The notes under the pieces are model-generated. The model had not been told where the DNA came from. It did not search any database and was given only the letters and a program-made list of their open reading frames with translations. A program made the translations under genes and the position numbers. This document shows, piece after piece, positions 22,711 through 33,800 of a stretch of 64,000 nucleotides of DNA (within the stretch, counting starts at the first letter, position 1; each line of letters starts with the position of its first letter). The DNA comes from Branchiostoma belcheri (Eukaryota; Chordata; Leptocardii; Amphioxiformes; Branchiostomatidae), in the NCBI RefSeq assembly GCF_001625305.1, contig NW_017804032.1:2634446-2698445 (forward strand). Direction: 5' to 3'.

Positions 22711-22921
22711 GGGGGGCCCGCAAGCCCTTTTCCGTAGAGCGTAATCGGCCGTTTTAATTCCACGTAGAGTGTAGACGGACCGCTCTAATATTTTTGCGTA
22801 GAGCGTATTCGGCGTTTTAATTTTACGTAGCCACTTGGAATTTATCGTAAAGCGTAATCGAGAGGTTTCCGAATTCAGTGTAGAGCGTTGTCGGGACCCC
22901 CCCCCCCCCTTGCAGGCCCTC
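22711..22921. mobile_element. TTAA-target MITE (piggyBac/Kolobok type)
   Basis: TTAA flanks both sides (22707-22710, 22922-22925). The ends are imperfect inverted repeats (GGGGGGCCCGCAAG against TGAGGGCCTGCAAG). Inside are several units containing GTAGAGCGTAATCGG-like sequence and a C run. There is no coding capacity. Confidence 0.6.
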
Positions 22922-23186
22922 ATTAAGGTCAACGACCGTACGATCAGTTCAGCTGTACACCTGTGACCACTCCGGTGGTTTTCAAACACCAATCCCCACT
23001 CACTATATGCTTGAAATTCTTTTCTAAGGCGAACATGGTCTGAAATTTTAATAACGGGTACTGAATCTGGAACTTCAGTACTGAGTGAATTAATCGGATT
23101 CCGATTACCAGATTAATTTTGCACATGCATCGTCGTTCACTTATTAATGATTGATGACCCGCATCAAGTGCCAGGCTACTTACTAA

Positions 23187-23644
23187 TGAATGAATGAATG
23201 AAGACCTTTATTGTACGCAAATACCCACTGGGTTCAGTACAGGTCACAGGAAAGACGTCACAGTTTGCAATGAATATATACAATGTACAAGCTAGTGCTA
23301 ATTCTATGTACTATGGACATATAGTCTAATAATTACGATAATTTGGTTTCTTCTCGCTTCTTAGTAATGATGTAGATATAAGTACAGATATGTTTTATAA
23401 TCGAAGGTTTGTCTGAAATCATCAGAAATATGAACTTATCTGCGTTGCTAAGATGTATGAAATGGGGAAACATACATTGCAATAGTTTATAAAGCTCTGC
23501 TCTCTCTTCGTTGTATAAACTACATTCTAATACAAAGTGTTCCTCATCCTCTATCCTATTTAGATTACAATACCTACATATTCGTTGTTCCAGGGGAGTG
23601 CGGTTATGGCGTCCGGTTTCAATGTCCCTCCATGATTCATACAC
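23187..23644 (-). mobile_element. LINE (CR1/L2-like) 3' end, 5' truncated
   Basis: The minus-strand frame 23644..23333 gives HNRTPLEQRICRYCNL...DEEHFVLECSLY, the Cys/His-rich tail found at the C-terminus of CR1/L2-like reverse transcriptases. After the stop a short 3' UTR ends in AATAAAGGTCTTC followed by a (ATTC)n tail at 23187-23202. The clade call is inferred from these features. Confidence 0.7.
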
Positions 23645-23839
23645 ATCATTATAAGTTCAACATATATATTTTGCATTTTTAATAAGACCGAATTTTGTTA
23701 TGGACGGTCACAAATCAGGATCCGCATACTTCAGTATATACTAGTGGGCCTTGAGGCACATACGTATACAAGTTTAAGAAAGATCGATATCTATAATGCA
23801 TATATTCATATATGGCTACTCTGCAAAGAACATACTAGT

Positions 23840-24294
23840 ATTTATTTATTTATTGTTTGACTCGAAGCTCAGGCAAAGCCCATATACAACATAGACAACA
23901 CAAAATACATAAATTTAAAGATACGGTGTCTAGGATAAAAGAAACGGGGCCTATTTAAGGTCTGCATACCAACTGGCAGTACCGACGCCAAAACTGACTT
24001 CTGGGGAAGGCAGCGTAAGAGCAAACTGATGATGCCGTTACCGGACGCCAGGAGGCGAGCCGCAAAAGAGTGCGTCAGCTTTCGCCTCCTGGCGTCGAAG
24101 GTGTCGACACCCAACTGGGCAAAGAACAAGCTGTTACTAGTGGAGCGAGGCTGAGACATAATGATTTTGAAAGCATCATGGTAAGCAACCCGCAGCCTCT
24201 GCAACACACCTGCGCTATGATTGTTCCATAGTTGTACGCAGTACATGGGGGAACAATGTGCTACAAAGAGTATACGCTTAACTTCAGCGGACAT
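23840..24294 (-). mobile_element. Second LINE C-terminal fragment
   Basis: The frame 24294..23869 encodes YCVQLWNN...LRVAYHDAFKIIM and GVDTFDARRRKLTHSFAARL, which resembles the segment after the reverse transcriptase domain in Jockey/CR1-group LINEs. It is on the same strand as the neighbouring fragment but from a different position in such proteins, so two insertions are likely. Confidence 0.6.
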
Positions 24295-24656
24295 ATGACA
24301 TAATCAAGTAAAAATGTTGCCTATAAGTAAAATATCTTAATCGCCCGGAAAATATTATATGCTTCCGATCAAGATCTAGACTTCTTCGAACAATTTTTCA
24401 GACTACTTAAATAACCAAGCATCAGGTAACGTACCCAGCTTGTAATATCGGTTATTTGACTCTCAAATATAGTATATAAGTCCATGCAATATTGCACAAA
24501 ACTTTGGGGATAGTTAGTGGTGATTCCCTCTTTAAGTTTAATACTCAGGGCTTTGGGGCGGGCAAATGTGCTATGAATAGCTGACTCATGACTCAGTAAA
24601 AGGATTGGGTTGAGGGCTAGCTGCACTTTTACCTTTTATCGCAAGAGGCGCTCTTA

Positions 24657-24668
24657 GTGGACAGCAAC
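24657..24668 (+). promoter_or_regulatory. Candidate RFX X-box upstream of CCDC39
   Basis: GTGGACAGCAAC fits the X-box GTNRCC-RGYAAC in 11 of 12 positions with no spacer, 169 bp before the ATG. Ciliary genes are commonly RFX-driven, which supports the reading. A YY1-like AAGATGGCGGC at 24715-24725 lies between it and the start codon. Both are sequence matches only. Confidence 0.4.
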
Positions 24669-24836
24669 CAACATCCGGGACCTTTTGGTATCCACAGCAA
24701 ACGTTGTAAATACTAAGATGGCGGCGTGAAACTAAAGACTGTCGGCGATTTTACCACTTTTCACCGTAAATTCACCTGCTGAAATATCATTTTGATACTG
24801 TTGCGACCTTTATAGAAAGGGGAAAGACTACCAAAG

Positions 24837-27800
24837 ATGCCGGAGGGTTCTATCAGGTCGCTGTTGTCGGATATCGGCTGGGACGAGGGCTTCAGTATGC
24901 CCGTCGCCAACGCCGAAAACAAACGGCTGGAAGAGGAGGTAAGATTCGAATGTTTTGACTCCTTTATTCATCTTTTTCTGTGTCACAAATTCCACCCGTT
25001 CAATCAGATTTTAATCAACATCCGCATAATTCACTTTCACCGCACATTCGCAAACTGTCTCAAAGTCATAAAGTTTTGTACTATCATACTAGTAGTTATG
25101 AAAGAAAAATATAATTTTACTGTCATTTCTTCAGTTAATTAATTCAGGGCACTTCTGAAATCTAAAGTAGTAAAACTTGACCATCCTGTGCTGATTTTTG
25201 CAATGATCTAATATGTTAAAATAATTTGAAATACCAGTTCCTTTAATTACTAGTATATAAAGAATTGGCTAGCTGTTAAAGACTTTTTGTGGCTAATACT
25301 TTACTATTGTCTATAATTTGTTTAAGTGTATGTGTGTATACTGTATGTGTGTGATCACGGCATATCCGTTCTAATGATGCTTACGAGGGTATATATGTCC
25401 ACTAACAGTGCACTAATAAAATTGTCTCCCACTGACAGATTACGAGAAAGCAGCGTGAACTGGTCCGCTTCCAGCAGGAGTCAGAACAACATGAGGACCG
25501 TATCCACGCCATGAGGGCGCACTTCAAGAACGTGCAGCAAGAGCTGTCCCACACACAGGTGTGTTAATGAATCTCCCCAATGAAAGAACCTACCACACAG
25601 AGGTGTGAATGAACTTCCCCTATAAAAGAACTTCCCACACAGTGGTGTTAGTGAATCTCCCCCTGTGAGAGAACCTCCCATACAATGTTAAATGTTAATG
25701 AATCTCCCCGGCGAAGAACCTCCCTAATAGCTAACAGGTGTGTTAATAAAACTCCCCCTATGAAAGAACCCCTTGACATAGATTAATGTTATTAAATCTG
25801 ACCCTAACTAGAACTAGAACCCCAACTGCACACACAGATGAGCTGCTGAATCCCCAAACAAAAAGCCTCCAACACGTGTGTAATGGATCCTCCCCCCCCA
25901 AAAAAAATCTTACCAAGCCAAGGACATTATACACAAGGACTGGGGTCGCATTTAGTCACTATTCAGCAACGTTCGACTCATGTGTGAAAAAACAATTGAC
26001 ACCTAACGTTATATGCCGATTACCCCTTGATTTACATAAATACAAAGCGCCCACAAGCAGCCCCCGCTATTGTTAGAAAATTTACGATGCCGCGACCGGG
26101 CGACAGGCACATTGTTTGGAGCAAGTTTGGAGTGATTTTGAGGATTGAAATAATATTTAGTATGATTTTGAAGAATTGGAGGGGGATATATCCACACACG
26201 TAGTACTACACAGTAAATCAGGGACCTTTGCTTGAATGTAAAGTTACACACTAGCGCGAGCGGGTGTTCCATATTTCTGTGTTTTAAACTAAAGCCCCAA
26301 GAAACAAACAGAACGTGCCAAGCTTCTGTTTTTTTGCCAAAAAATACAAGCAGACACGGACTAGATAAGATCGGGAACCCACATGTACTAGTATATGAAG
26401 CATGAATGTCTGGACATGTCCCTGGTGCACGTTTCTGGTACATAAATGGCGATCTTCCGCTTGGCTTCGGAAAATGCAACCCCTAAAGTACGGACCCGAT
26501 CTTCTCCCATGACTTTCTAAGACCGCCGTACAAGTCCATCTACAGAATTTCCTACAACATGGTGCAATGTTTGAACCCAGCGACCGGAAAAAATCGACAA
26601 CGACCGCCGATAAAATGTACAGGAATGTAAACAAAAAGGTCCGTACATTCAAAGAAAAACGTTCACTAATACAGGAAAAACGGCGTAACAACATTATAGC
26701 GAGATAAAATCTGTGTATTTTTACCTTCGCCAAGAAGGTTATGTTTTCAGGGGCGTTCGTGTATGTGTGTGTGTGTGTGTGTGTGTCTGTCTGTCTGTAA
26801 ACACGATAACTTGAGAAGGCCTTGATGGATTGTCTTCATACTTGGTAGGTGGGTAGGTCTTGATGAGACCTCAAAATGATTAGATTTTGGGCCCCCTAGC
26901 GGCTTGTTATGGTACTGCAGCTGAACTTCCGGTTTTGATATCTCATTATCTAGACATGCTAGAGTGACGAAATTTGGATGGTAAGTAGCTCTTGTGCTGG
27001 GAAAGAAGTGACGTGAGTTTGGGCCCCCTAGCGGCTTGCTCTAGAACTGCAGGGATATATTCTTGAAAATATTCAAAAGGGGATAACTCAAGAACCGATT
27101 GACGGATCGTCGTGATTTTTGGTATGTAGGTAGCTTACGCGATGTTTAATATAATTATGTGACAATTATGCAAATATGGATTTAATTTGCATAATTTATG
27201 AGGAAATTCTATAAATCAGCTGCATTCCATGATAGGACAATTGAAGCTTGTGACATTGGTAATTGACAATGAGAGAAACACAGGAAGATATTGATTATGT
27301 TAATAATGACTTAATTTGCATAATTAATGAGAAAATTTTATAATTATGTAATGATAACTGCCTGGAATTTCATACTTGTGGTATTTGAAAGTTTAGCTGA
27401 CGTGAACATCATTAAACATAATTTATTCAAATCAGGACCTCATTTGCATAATTTATTAGGAAATGCTAGAATGCATTGTTTGTTAATATATATAAGACTG
27501 TCTTTTGGTTGAGATTATAATAAAATGATATCATTCATGAAAATTAGGTTCCTATTTCTTAAATCAGGGGGGAATAATCTAATCTATAATTTGTCAGTCA
27601 TAAAGTTTAACATCATTTGGCGAAGGTATGAGATCGGGGAACTCTAGTCTTACATATTTTACGGCTGAAAACATAAGTGACTTCGACGAAAACGGCTGTA
27701 AACTTGTCCATGTTTGTCGTACGGCGATGAAACAAACATCAAAATCTCCGACATTTTCTTCTCTACGCGATGCCGATGTCTGCACATGGCAGCCGCGCAA

Positions 27801-30800
27801 CCCAAATAAGGAAACTGTCAGAAAACGCAGGGGTAGCGAAGTAGTCTTCGGAAGGCTTCGGCGCCCATGACGTCATGGTGCTGCTCATTAGCTATGCCAA
27901 CGTCATGATTCGGCCGAAAACCCCGCGAAAGGGTGAGTCCAACGTTGACATCAATCGGGGGCCGCGCGGGCGTGAAGACAAAGGGACGCAGCGGGACTCG
28001 GCGCGGCGGAACAATGGCCACCGCGGGGTGTTAATTGCGAGCCCAGTCCTTCTTGTACAATGTCTCTGCCAAGCCAACCAAAAATGTCAGTAACTGGAAA
28101 TGAAAGTTATGTTACAGTAATGGTACATGCATGAATGCATTTCTGGTTTGACAGTTGAATTGCAAGTATGCTTCAGTTAAATTGATGTATCTTGAATGTA
28201 TGTTGATTGTTTTTTGTTGTCATACCCAGGGTCTCTGTCGTGCCCGAGACAATGAGATAGAAACGGAGGATCACATGAAGCAGATCGCGGAGAGGGAGGA
28301 GGGGCGTCTGGGACAGGAGATCACACGGCTCGATAACGAGAGAACCGAACTCTTGGAGAAGAAAAATGTCTTTGAGGTACTTTGTCCAAACATTTCCTAA
28401 GAAGTTAAACATTCATCTACAATAACATATATCTTGTGTACTTGTCATTCTGTGTTTCCATTCTATCTTGATCATGAACATGTATTTCCATTTCATCTTT
28501 TTCTTTGCAAAGTAGGGGTACATGTATTATTTAAACCTGCCTCAGTCCCTGCAACAGGCAAATAGTGCCACCTACCAAAAATGTATTGAACTGCATGCTA
28601 GATATAAATCTAAACTTATAACACAGTTATGGTGTGAAAACTGGGTGATTCCTTTGTCTGTAATGTTGGCAAGAAAATAGAGCCTAACACAGCTTTTGTT
28701 TATTTGTTTGTTTTTTTGTTTTTATTTAGAACATGATATTTAGACAAACGCAGCATCTGGAGGAGCTGAAGGCCCAGATGAACTGGAACCAGAATAGACT
28801 CTAACACAGCTTTTGTTTGTTTGTTTGTTTTTATTTAGAACACGATATTCAGACAGACCCAGCGTCTGGAGGAGCTGAAGGCCCAGATGAACTGGAACCA
28901 GCAGGCTCTGGAGGCGTGGCTGGAGGAGTCGGCACGGAAAGACGAGGACGCCATGACGCTCGCCAAGTACACGCGCCAGGACGACGCCAAGGGGAAGGAG
29001 CTCTCCCTCCGCATGGAGCGCATGACGGAGGAAATGATCCGCAAAAGGAGGATGTTGGACCACGAGACAACAGAGACACTCACTGCACAGGTATGACATT
29101 TATTCCCAACCAGCATTTATTCCCAGCAAGCATAATTTGATATCATAAATTTTTCTATTCAATTTATATCCAACTTGTCTTTGCATACATGTAGGCTCAG
29201 AATTACCTTGTTATGAAAATAACCTGAAGTTTAAGTGAGACAATGGTTTTATTGCAGTATGACTTGAAATACACTTTTTGATGGTTTTCATACACTAACA
29301 CACAGCAATGTATACTATTCTTTGGTTATATTTTGATGGATTCAAAATAAATGAAATGATTTTTAGATTGAGCTGGACAAAACGGCAGAAGAGTTTCGGA
29401 AGGCTCACGAGACTCGCCAGGACTTGATCCACCAATGGGAGCAGACCATAGAACAGATGCAGAAGCGTGATCGGGAAATGGATGCTAACGCTGCCGTGAG
29501 TAACCTACCTAGATTCAGCATATCATGTTTTGACCAGTAGCCAGTTTTCCTGAACTACCGGTATAGAATCATTTGCTGACATACTGTAAATCACTTTATG
29601 TTCATGGTAGCAAAAGTTTGTAGTCTGAGAAAACTATACATTTGCAGTGGTGGCAGTTGCTGCAAACAGACAGAAAGTCGGCAAATTGTTTTCGCGGTGC
29701 AGAAGTGACTGCAAAAACCGCAAATATAAAGTACCGTGAAAAATCCTGATTTACAGTATACAGAGGCATTCACGAGTGTAATCTAATCCACATGTAATTC
29801 AACTCTATACAATATCTTTAGGCATAGACATATAAAAGACAGGTATAGACATGTATGTTTATATATGTGTGTTAACTAATATGCATTATATTCCATAGGA
29901 GCTGGCCCGGGTCAAAGCCGAGGTGCGCGGTGCAGAAGACACCATCAAGGAAAAGCAGAGTTTTCTGGAAAATGAGACCGAGAACAACAAGGAGATGGAG
30001 AAGAAGATCGGTGCCTCGGAGCGTCTGGCTGCAAAACTGCGTCTGGAGTACCAGGATCTGGAGACACAGCGTATTCAGTTTCAGGATGAGGTACAGCATG
30101 ACTGTTTTTACTTTTCACAGGTGCCATCTAGTAGTTTATGAGAAAACTGCAGGCCAGAAAAGAGCAGTAATTAGGCATTGATTAGCTGTGGACGTCCGTT
30201 AAAGGCACACATTTGTCAAGTTTCCAGCACGCAGCAAGAATTTGTATGGAAAATAAGATTTGTAAATATTCTTGAAAAACATTTACATTTTAAAATATAC
30301 GTCCTTAAGAGTTAATAACTACTTGCTACCTACACTTGCATTAAACAGTGTAGAGATTTCTTAATATTAACTTTCTCATTTTTCTTTCAGTTGGAGACCC
30401 TGAAGTACACTGTTGAGAGGACAGCGTCGGATCTAGACAGCATGCGGACACAGGTCACCAACCTGCGAAAGGACGTGGAGGATAAAAACGACAAGTAAGA
30501 TATTAATGATGAGTAAGATGTTAATAATGATAAGACTGTACCTTGAACAGAAAAATATGGGGTGTCCCTGCCTTTCATTTATCTCTTCCATTTTGCCAGT
30601 AAGGCCACAGAGGAGGTACAACAGTGCTGTAAATTTTGAAACTTTTGTGGTGGTTATATTTTTGCAGGGACCATTTCACAACAAATATGTCATTCCATTG
30701 AATTTTTTTCTACCACAAACTTGAAGCACTGTGGAAACACTTCTCCTTCTACCGTTAAATGAAGTCCCCATGAAAATAAATGAGTTTACAATTATAACAA

Positions 30801-33800
30801 CATTGTCTACTGCCTTCAGGTTGAGGGCTGCTCAAGAACTCCGTGAACAGCTGACAGAGAAGCTGAAGATTACTACAGAGTCCGAGCTGAGCGCAGAGGA
30901 GCGCGCCCTGCGCATGGACGAGCTTCTGGCGGAGGAGGAACACCAGATCAAGGACATCGAGACAGACCTGGGCAGGCTGAGGGAAGTGCAGTTCAAACGG
31001 ACACAGGAGCTTCACAACGCCAGGCAACAGGAACGGCACACACACGCTGAGATTACGGTTAGTATCATTCATTTATTGGTTTGGCTGTTCAACCCTCACA
31101 GCCAGGGCAGCACACAACTAGCCAGTGGCTATTACAAAGGGCTTGCCCTGCTGACAAGATATGACAAAACATTACATTAGCATATAAAATGGCTCAACAA
31201 TCTGCAAATGTGTTACATTTTTCTATGTAAATAAAAACTTTCTACAAAGGAACAAAATCTATGAAGGAATGGTTAGTATCAGGCTCCAAGTCTTTTCAAA
31301 TTGTGTTTTCCTTCATGCAAACATTAATGTTAAATCTAGACTATAATTTTTTTTATTAGACTTTTTCAACAATGCTTTCATATGAAGGTTTCATTTCTCT
31401 CTATCCCAGGGTGCCAGAGCGGCAAGTCGGAACCTCACCAGCCGTTTGAACAAGCTAGACCATGATTCCTTGCAGCAGCAGGAAATCATCTACAACCAGG
31501 TAAGAAAACAGACGACATCAACTCAGCCTGGACAGTCAGGAATTCATTCTAATCTTTGTATCCATTATGTAAATCTGTAGTATTCTGTTACAAAATAACA
31601 TTGTAATCAGTTGGTTGCATTACCTTACTGAGAGAAGCAATTCAATGTACTTTTCATCAACTGCTCATCATTTGATTTAAAAATGGGTCATTGAGGATCA
31701 AAATAAAAAATAAAGCAACCAAGATTTATTTGGTATCACAAGTACACTGTTGTAGCAGTGTTGTGATGAAGGTGCTGTAATACTATGATATTTGATGTTC
31801 TCAGCACAATCGTGTGACATTACCTGACATTCCTAGATATAGGGTCTTACATGTTCTATTTCTTTGTTTACCAGGATTTCCAGATTCAGCAGTTGGAACG
31901 TCGTATCAACCGTATGATGGGAGAGAGTAGCCACGATGAGAAGATACAGCTGGAGGCCAAGATCAAAGAACTCCTGGAAGTCCTGGACAACAGGAACACC
32001 ACCCACACACTGCTGACCACCCAGCTGAAACGACTACAGGTAATCCCGCTTCTGACACCATGTTGTACCTCCTGATACATGTATGTTTGATCTCTTTCAG
32101 GATCAAGGATAAGACTCAAGGATGATTGTTCTTACTATGATTTTAACAGAATGGTTCGGTTCAAACACTGTTGGAATTTTGTAGGTCTATTCAGAATGCA
32201 ATCATACTGCAAGTAGAATACACCCTGCTCAATATTTCTCCAATACAACATACATGTTTGTTCCTAGCTAACTGTGAGTATTAATCATAAATGGAATTGT
32301 ACAATGTAGCTGCCTTTGCTTTCTTTCACAATTGTCAGAGAAATACAGAACTATGAAATTGTCTTTTTATCATAAATGTTGCTGTACTGATCTGTGATTG
32401 ACAATTTTTCCAGGACGATATCCGTCGACAGAAGCGTGATCTGGAGATCCGTGGATCGGAATGTGCAGATCTCACCTCCAAGATCGAGGAGCTGGAGCTG
32501 TACAACAACAGCTCTCAGAGAGTGCTGCGCAACCTGAACAAAGAGAAACAGGTAAAAAAAATTGGCTCATTCTTGAATAAAGCATTGCTTCGATGTGTAA
32601 AAATTGCCAATTTTTTTATAACCAGACTTCAAATGTCGTGCAGAATTTGAATTCTGTTTCTGACCCTCTTTCATAGGATCTGATGGTGGAAGAGAATATT
32701 CTGAAGCTGGAAATCAAGCGGCTGAGAGACATGCTTCACAGCAAGGCTGACACTGTCTTCTCATTGGAGAAGAGGAGACTGCAGCTAGAAACGGTAGGTT
32801 TTCTTTATCTTTCTTTCACTCATTCACTCACTAATCTTGGAGCATAGCACCTTGCTTTTAATACAGACAGGAAATTTGTAATAACTATGTAAGAGACAGA
32901 AGATCTCTGGTTGGTTGAAGCAAGCACTATAGTCCAACCCTAGGGAATTCTGGGATTTTTTTTCTTTAACCCATGGAATTCTGGGAAATGACCTTTAGCC
33001 CTAATTTGCATATTGTATGTGTTTAGGCAATGAAGGAGCGTAGGGAGGAAATCAACGTGCACAGGGACATGTTGGCGGCTCAGCAAAAGGCCGCAGAGGA
33101 GGAGCGACAGACGATCAGCGCAGAGCTACATGACCGGATCTCCAAGATCGACAAGCTGCGGAAGCGCTACGAGATCCTGATGGTCGCAATGGCTCCTCCC
33201 GAGGGAGAGGAGGAGAGGTCACAGGCATACTATGTCATCAAGGTCGGTGCACTAATTGATTTAAAGCAACTTTCTTTTATGTTCAGTGGCTAAAGAAATG
33301 AAAGACACAGATCAAAGTCAAAAGTCATTGGCTGCAGGTAATTTTGTATGTTACAAGATGGTAAGACAAATTTAGAAGAGTTGTGTAACAGTTATTTTCC
33401 TATCATCCCCAGCTACAAATTTGTAAAATGTATAGTAATTGTTGGCACGTAATCAGTATGATATCTTGATTCAAATAACTTCTTGCGTGTCTCTACTTTT
33501 AGTCTTTTGGCAATAATATCTACATGTCACATGTGTGCTTTCTCTAAGGTACAAATTTTCTCATTTTGTGTCTTCAACTTTAGGCAGCACAAGAGAAGGA
33601 GGAGCTGCAGAGGGAGGGGGATGAGTTGGACGCCAAAATCCGCAAGGCGGAGAAAGAGATCCGTGCCTTGGAGAACACGCTGAAACTCATGAACAACCGC
33701 AACCAGACGTACCGCAAGTCCTTCCAGAAGGTCACTGAGACAAGTAAGTAATGCTCACTAGTAGCTTTTGTGTTTGACAACTACATAGGTTAGCTTTTCT

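Larger units (their letters stand above)
21947..24836. other. Intergenic region between AIFM2-b and CCDC39 (divergent promoters)
   Basis: The two genes face away from each other. The region has a TTAA-flanked MITE (22711-22921), two LINE 3' fragments on the minus strand (23187-24294) and the CCDC39 proximal promoter. A TGAGTCA site near 22425-22431 lies close to the inferred noncoding exon of AIFM2-b. No other gene was recognised. Confidence 0.5.

Noticed and set aside
24369-24626. Minus-strand 85-codon open frame before CCDC39
   Set aside because: It has no domain and no splice or start context, and it overlaps the promoter side of CCDC39.
26009-26733. Open frames of about 150 codons in CCDC39 intron 2
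   Set aside because: They lie in the hAT-like element, resemble no known protein and overlap each other in different frames.
28740-29140. Several overlapping open frames on both strands around CCDC39 exon 4
   Set aside because: They are shadows of the GC-rich coiled-coil exon; only the frame through 28839..29090 fits the protein family and splice sites.
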